NCBI GenBank assembly: GCA_007118145.1
Contig: SKSD01000001.1
Span: 1 to 64,000, forward strand
Origin: Halobacteriales archaeon
Lineage (GTDB): Archaea; Halobacteriota; Halobacteria; Halobacteriales; SKSH01
Length of the DNA: 64,000 nt
Direction: 5' to 3'
Both the position numbers and the translations under genes were made by a program. The notes below the pieces were generated by a model. The model made no database searches, was not told where the DNA came from, and saw nothing but the letters and a program-made list of their open reading frames with translations. How positions within the stretch are numbered: the stretch's first letter is position 1; each line of letters opens with the position of its first letter. Of the stretch, positions 60,070 to 64,000 are shown in pieces.

Positions 60070-61485
60070 ATGCCCTCTGAGCGTACGTACTCACGCCGTC
60101 GGTTCGCTGCGATACTCACCGCAGGAGTCGCCGGAGTTGCTGGTTGTACTGATTACAGCGATCAACATACCAACCAACATACTACCACTGAACCGCCTTC
60201 GATCAATCCTGTCCCTCCAGGTACGGATTTCAAGCATACCAGATCGGAACCGGTTACAGGGTGGCGTATTGACGATCCCGGATCGCCGAAATGGGTTGAC
60301 GACCCCGGGTGGCGTATGCATGGGCACGATACAGCCAACACCTCTCGGAACCGGTCTGCAGATGGTCCTTCCGATGAACCATATGTCCGGTGGACGTTCG
60401 ATCCGAACATCCCGACACTGTTTGCACGAGAGCACCACCCCGTAATTGTCGACGGTACTGTCTACACTCGTCGTGCGGTCAACACCGAAACGGGGGCGTT
60501 CGAAGACATGAGCTTTGAACTGGTCGCGATCGATGCTGAGACAGGTGATGTCGAAACGATTGTCGGGGCCGACCGGTTGATATCTCGCCCATGCGTGACT
60601 GAGGGAACTATCTACGTGGCTGTCGGCTCCGATTCAAAGACCGCGATTCATGCCTACGATCGCAAGACGATGACAAGACGTTGGGAGACAGAAGGGGCGC
60701 TGTACGACCCGTTTACCATCCGGCGTGTTGACGACATCGTACTCGCTACAGACGCCGATCCTCGGTATGGAGTTAACGAGGATCTCGAGCTGGATCCGGA
60801 GCAGGGGTCGTCGGAACTGTTTGCATTTGATGTGGAAACCGGTGCGTTGCACTGGGAGGCCCGGGGAATCGGCCCGAACATGGTCGACAACTACGGTCGT
60901 CCTCTGGCGACAACGGCTGTGGCAGTATTCGAAGGGACGAGAATCGCACGACGACTCGATGACGGTTCTCGCGCAGGTATCTTACCTGCGTTACCCGGCG
61001 AGGAAGCAACGCGGCTCAGCGACGCATTGTTCGAGGATACCTTGCTCTCGATTGGCTACGCCTCCGAGACATTCCTAATTTCAGCGTACGACTGGCAAAC
61101 GTTGGAACCACGTTGGTCGCGATCGTTTCCAGATAGTCGTGCGGGAGGTCGTCCGACAGTCGTGGATGATGTTGTTGCCGTTCCCCGCCCCGACGACCGA
61201 ACAGTGGTCGGGCTCGATTTACTAACCGGTGAGACACTTTGGCGGGCTTCGCCCGAGATCGCACCAGGCCACGATGACCTCCCAGCGACGATGGTCGCCA
61301 GTGACGACGAGTTCTACGGCGTGCTTCCTGGCGGCGGCACATTCGCACTCGATCCGGTATCTGGAATGGTCAGGTGGGAGTTACGGACAGAAGCCATGTC
61401 GTGGTCACCGACATACGGTATTGCGCTCGCGGATGATCTGCTCGTGGCAACAGGCAGTGATGGAACACTCTTCGCCATCGGCTGA
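60070..61485 (+). CDS. PQQ-binding-like beta-propeller (BamB-like) secreted/lipoprotein
   Basis: SRRRFAAILTAGVAGVAGC Tat/lipobox signal; repeated W..ETG..... propeller blades (VVGLDLLTGETLWRA, FALDPVSGMVRWEL). Confidence 0.92.
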   Translation: MPSERTYSRRRFAAILTAGVAGVAGCTDYSDQHTNQHTTTEPPSINPVPPGTDFKHTRSEPVTGWRIDDPGSPKWVDDPGWRMHGHDTANTSRNRSADGPSDEPYVRWTFDPNIPTLFAREHHPVIVDGTVYTRRAVNTETGAFEDMSFELVAIDAETGDVETIVGADRLISRPCVTEGTIYVAVGSDSKTAIHAYDRKTMTRRWETEGALYDPFTIRRVDDIVLATDADPRYGVNEDLELDPEQGSSELFAFDVETGALHWEARGIGPNMVDNYGRPLATTAVAVFEGTRIARRLDDGSRAGILPALPGEEATRLSDALFEDTLLSIGYASETFLISAYDWQTLEPRWSRSFPDSRAGGRPTVVDDVVAVPRPDDRTVVGLDLLTGETLWRASPEIAPGHDDLPATMVASDDEFYGVLPGGGTFALDPVSGMVRWELRTEAMSWSPTYGIALADDLLVATGSDGTLFAIG

Positions 61486-62087
61486 CAACACAGACGTTGC
61501 CGTTCGGATCGTCCCCTTTTTCTGAACTCCTCACGTTTACAGAAAGCGGACAAGCACAGGGGGAGGCAACTATCTGCATCATGTGTGAAGCGACCGAGAA
61601 AAACTTATTGTCCTATGACATATGCTTGAGCATATTATCGCCGTAGCCCCTCGCCAGCGGGTTGTGAATGGTTCATCCACGACTGAAAACATCTGCGTCC
61701 CGAGCGTACTTTGACTCCTCTAAGGAATGTGATATATAGGGCGTGCAAGCATTGCAGTGATAGACCGCCCCGAGTTTGTTTTCATGGCTGTCATCACCGT
61801 GTTGCACTTCGTCGTACCGCTTGCCGGATAATCCGTACTTGTAGATTTTCCCTCGGAGAGCACCGGGGATGATAGCAACCATTTGCCTACCGAGGCTGGT
61901 TCTGTCGAGGCCGCCGACTGACCCATGTTGACGTGGTTCGGTTGGATTTCTGAGTTGGCTGTCCCACGTAGCCACGCTAGGGGGACAACAAGCGTTTCGA
62001 GGAAATAACCAGTGACCTAAACCAGTTTGTGAACGTATCTTGTATCTGAGTTAAGTAGTTGGCCGGTCTTGGCTTGCAACAGCGTGG

Positions 62088-63062
62088 TCAGGATTTGACC
62101 TCGACGATGTCGGCGCCCTCATCAAGGACGAGCGTGAGCGTTTCATCGCCGGCTGTGTAGGTCACGCTTACCCGAGGGGGATTGCTGCGCAGCACGTTCA
62201 GATGGTTCGAATCAAACGAAGGGAACTCCCAGACGGGACGGTCTCGGATGTCGATATCTTGTTCGTAATAGAAGCTCCTGACGGCGGGGTGGTCAAAGGT
62301 AGCCAACCAGAGTCCGCTCGTCGCCATGTGACTGCATCGCTCGCACTCATATAGAACGACTGGAATCACGGAGTCATCTCCGGCGCTTTCTCCATCGTCA
62401 GTCTTCTTGGATGCCTCACCACCCGCTATTTCGGCCTCGACGAGACTGAACTCTCCAGGTTCATCACGTTTCAAGCTGGCACGGTCGGCTGCCTTGGAGG
62501 GTGCCTCCTCAAACTTCACTGTCGACCGTGTTTGACCCTTGCAGAACCAGCAAAAGCCGGTCTGGATGTGATGGAACGTCGCGTGCAAGTATCGGTTGGC
62601 AACCATCGGGATCGACTCACGGTCGTAACCAGCGAAGACAGCTGGTGGGACTACGAATCGGTACATAACCTCGCATGACCCGCATTCGATATTGACGACC
62701 TCATTCTCGAAGTTGAGTGTCCTGACCCCACCACAGTAAGAACAAGCCCCGTCGAGTTCAATCGGTTCGAAGGTCGCCTTGAGTGTGAAGGAGCCGGTCT
62801 CGATCACGCCATTGATCCCCTTGCCAGCTTGCGTGAGCTCATAGCCTTCGGTCGACTTGCGGACGAATTGCCCGATGAGCTTGCCGAGGTGGTAATTGAA
62901 CTGGCCGGAATCTCTGACACCGACGGCCTCACGGAGTTCAGAGAACGCGATCGGTCTGTCGGTTCCCCATAGTGCCTGGAGAATCGCCACACGGGTATCG
63001 TCTGATAGGAGGGTGAACACCTCCTCGGGATTGTTGCGCTCGACAATCCGTGGCTCCTCCAT
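62088..63062 (-). CDS. ArsR-like winged HTH protein (DUF7351-like)
   Basis: EEVFTLLSDDTRVAILQALWGTDRPIAFSELREAVGVRDSGQFNYHLGKLIGQFVRKSTEGYELTQAGKGI; zinc-binding CxxC pairs. Confidence 0.9.
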   Translation of the reverse strand: MEEPRIVERNNPEEVFTLLSDDTRVAILQALWGTDRPIAFSELREAVGVRDSGQFNYHLGKLIGQFVRKSTEGYELTQAGKGINGVIETGSFTLKATFEPIELDGACSYCGGVRTLNFENEVVNIECGSCEVMYRFVVPPAVFAGYDRESIPMVANRYLHATFHHIQTGFCWFCKGQTRSTVKFEEAPSKAADRASLKRDEPGEFSLVEAEIAGGEASKKTDDGESAGDDSVIPVVLYECERCSHMATSGLWLATFDHPAVRSFYYEQDIDIRDRPVWEFPSFDSNHLNVLRSNPPRVSVTYTAGDETLTLVLDEGADIVEVKS

Positions 63063-63468
63063 ATTTCCACCGTTGGAACCGTAACGTTTAGTTTTGCCGG
63101 CATATCCGATCACCCGCGATCTATCAGAAAATCTGGTAGCTGATCTCACATTTTCCGACCTTCATCGTTGGTGATCTTCTCTGAATCCACCGATGCACCG
63201 AACTCATAGGCTGCATGTTCCATATCAATCAGTACCCTCACCGATTCTACGGCTGCAATCGGGGGTGTGCATGATACACCTACGATCACGATACCTCGGG
63301 TACCGTTCTGGCAGCTGAGCTAAGGTTAATACCTCGTGTTGGCACGTGCCGGGGTGGAATCTTCACACTGAGGTTCGACATTACATCAGGGATACAACCT
63401 TGATGTCTGTTCAATGCGTGTCTCACCCCCTGAGATAGAGCTATCTTTACTGAGAACGGACCTCGTAT

Positions 63469-64000
63469 ATGGCTACCACACCACATGAGGATGACATCGG
63501 TGTCCTGATCGACCTCCTCAGAAGGTCTCCACTACTAGAGGAACTCCATGGCGAGGTGTACGACCGGCGGGAGTTGCAGAACCGATTAGGGGTATCGAGG
63601 GCGACAAGCCACCGGCATACAAAACTGCTCAGTGAGTTGGGGGTGATCGAGAGGGTGAACGGGCAGTTTCGGCTCACGGAGTCGGGCACGCTTCTCACCG
63701 AGGCCTCCACCAGATTCAAGCGGGAGGCGAGCACTGCGCTGCAGTTGGCTCCGGTTCTCGAGGCAGTGAAGGATGCCCCAGTTCCGATCGACAATGAAGC
63801 GTTTGCCGACGCGACAGTGACGGGCACCGAACATGGAGACCCGCATACCCCACTCGTCAGATTCATCACGCTTGTTCGAGAGACAGAAGCACTCCACGCG
63901 TTAGATCTCGATCTCATCGTACCGGCCCGTCTGGACGAGGTGAAGGGGCGCATCGTCAACGGGATGGAGACGGAACTCATTGGACTCCTGGATGTCGCCA
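63469..64000 (+). CDS. Winged HTH regulator (FilR1-like), 3'-truncated by window edge, absent from the ORF track
   Basis: Manual translation: MATTPHEDDIGVLIDLLRRSPLLEELHGEVYDRRELQNRLGVSRATSHRHTKLLSELGVIERVNGQFRLTESGTLLTEA..., open to the end. Confidence 0.88.
   Translation, partial: MATTPHEDDIGVLIDLLRRSPLLEELHGEVYDRRELQNRLGVSRATSHRHTKLLSELGVIERVNGQFRLTESGTLLTEASTRFKREASTALQLAPVLEAVKDAPVPIDNEAFADATVTGTEHGDPHTPLVRFITLVRETEALHALDLDLIVPARLDEVKGRIVNGMETELIGLLDVA

Noticed and set aside
1-64000. CRISPR arrays, provirus, restriction-modification or toxin-antitoxin modules
   Set aside because: Scanned for regularly spaced repeats and hallmark proteins (Cas, integrase, capsid, methylase, toxin); none recognised.

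Overview
The window is haloarchaeal chromosome: high GC, acidic predicted proteins, archaeal information-processing genes and TATA-type promoters. Most of bases 1-56,400 is ordinary, densely packed housekeeping sequence. It includes an RPA/RPA-associated operon, TiaS, citrate synthase, thermosome, an Lrp/glnA divergent pair, Trm1, Tsr3 with ribosomal protein L40e, SerS, a threonine dehydrogenase/KBL pair, an acyl-CoA ligase next to a thiolase, and many haloarchaeal regulators. Two tRNA genes were found: His(GTG) and Ser(GGA). The last ~7.5 kb (56.4-64 kb) is more accessory, with a virus-like pyrimidine-dimer glycosylase, apparent IS200/IS605-type right-end remnants, orphan fragments, and regulators including one that runs off the window. 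I found no CRISPR array, no rRNA and no recognisable complete defence system or provirus. The observations most worth a second look are: (i) a DUF5787-type protein with a putative D...E-x-K...Q plus Cys-cluster layout resembling Fe-S PD-(D/E)XK nucleases, close to an AAA+ ATPase; (ii) a Rieske domain fused to a ~470 aa uncharacterised helical domain; (iii) two genes (HNH endonuclease, PNPOx-like) each broken by an apparent single-base deletion, plus one possible in-frame stop; (iv) IS-like right ends flanking a virus-type repair gene. I cannot support the claim of a definite new system from the sequence alone.
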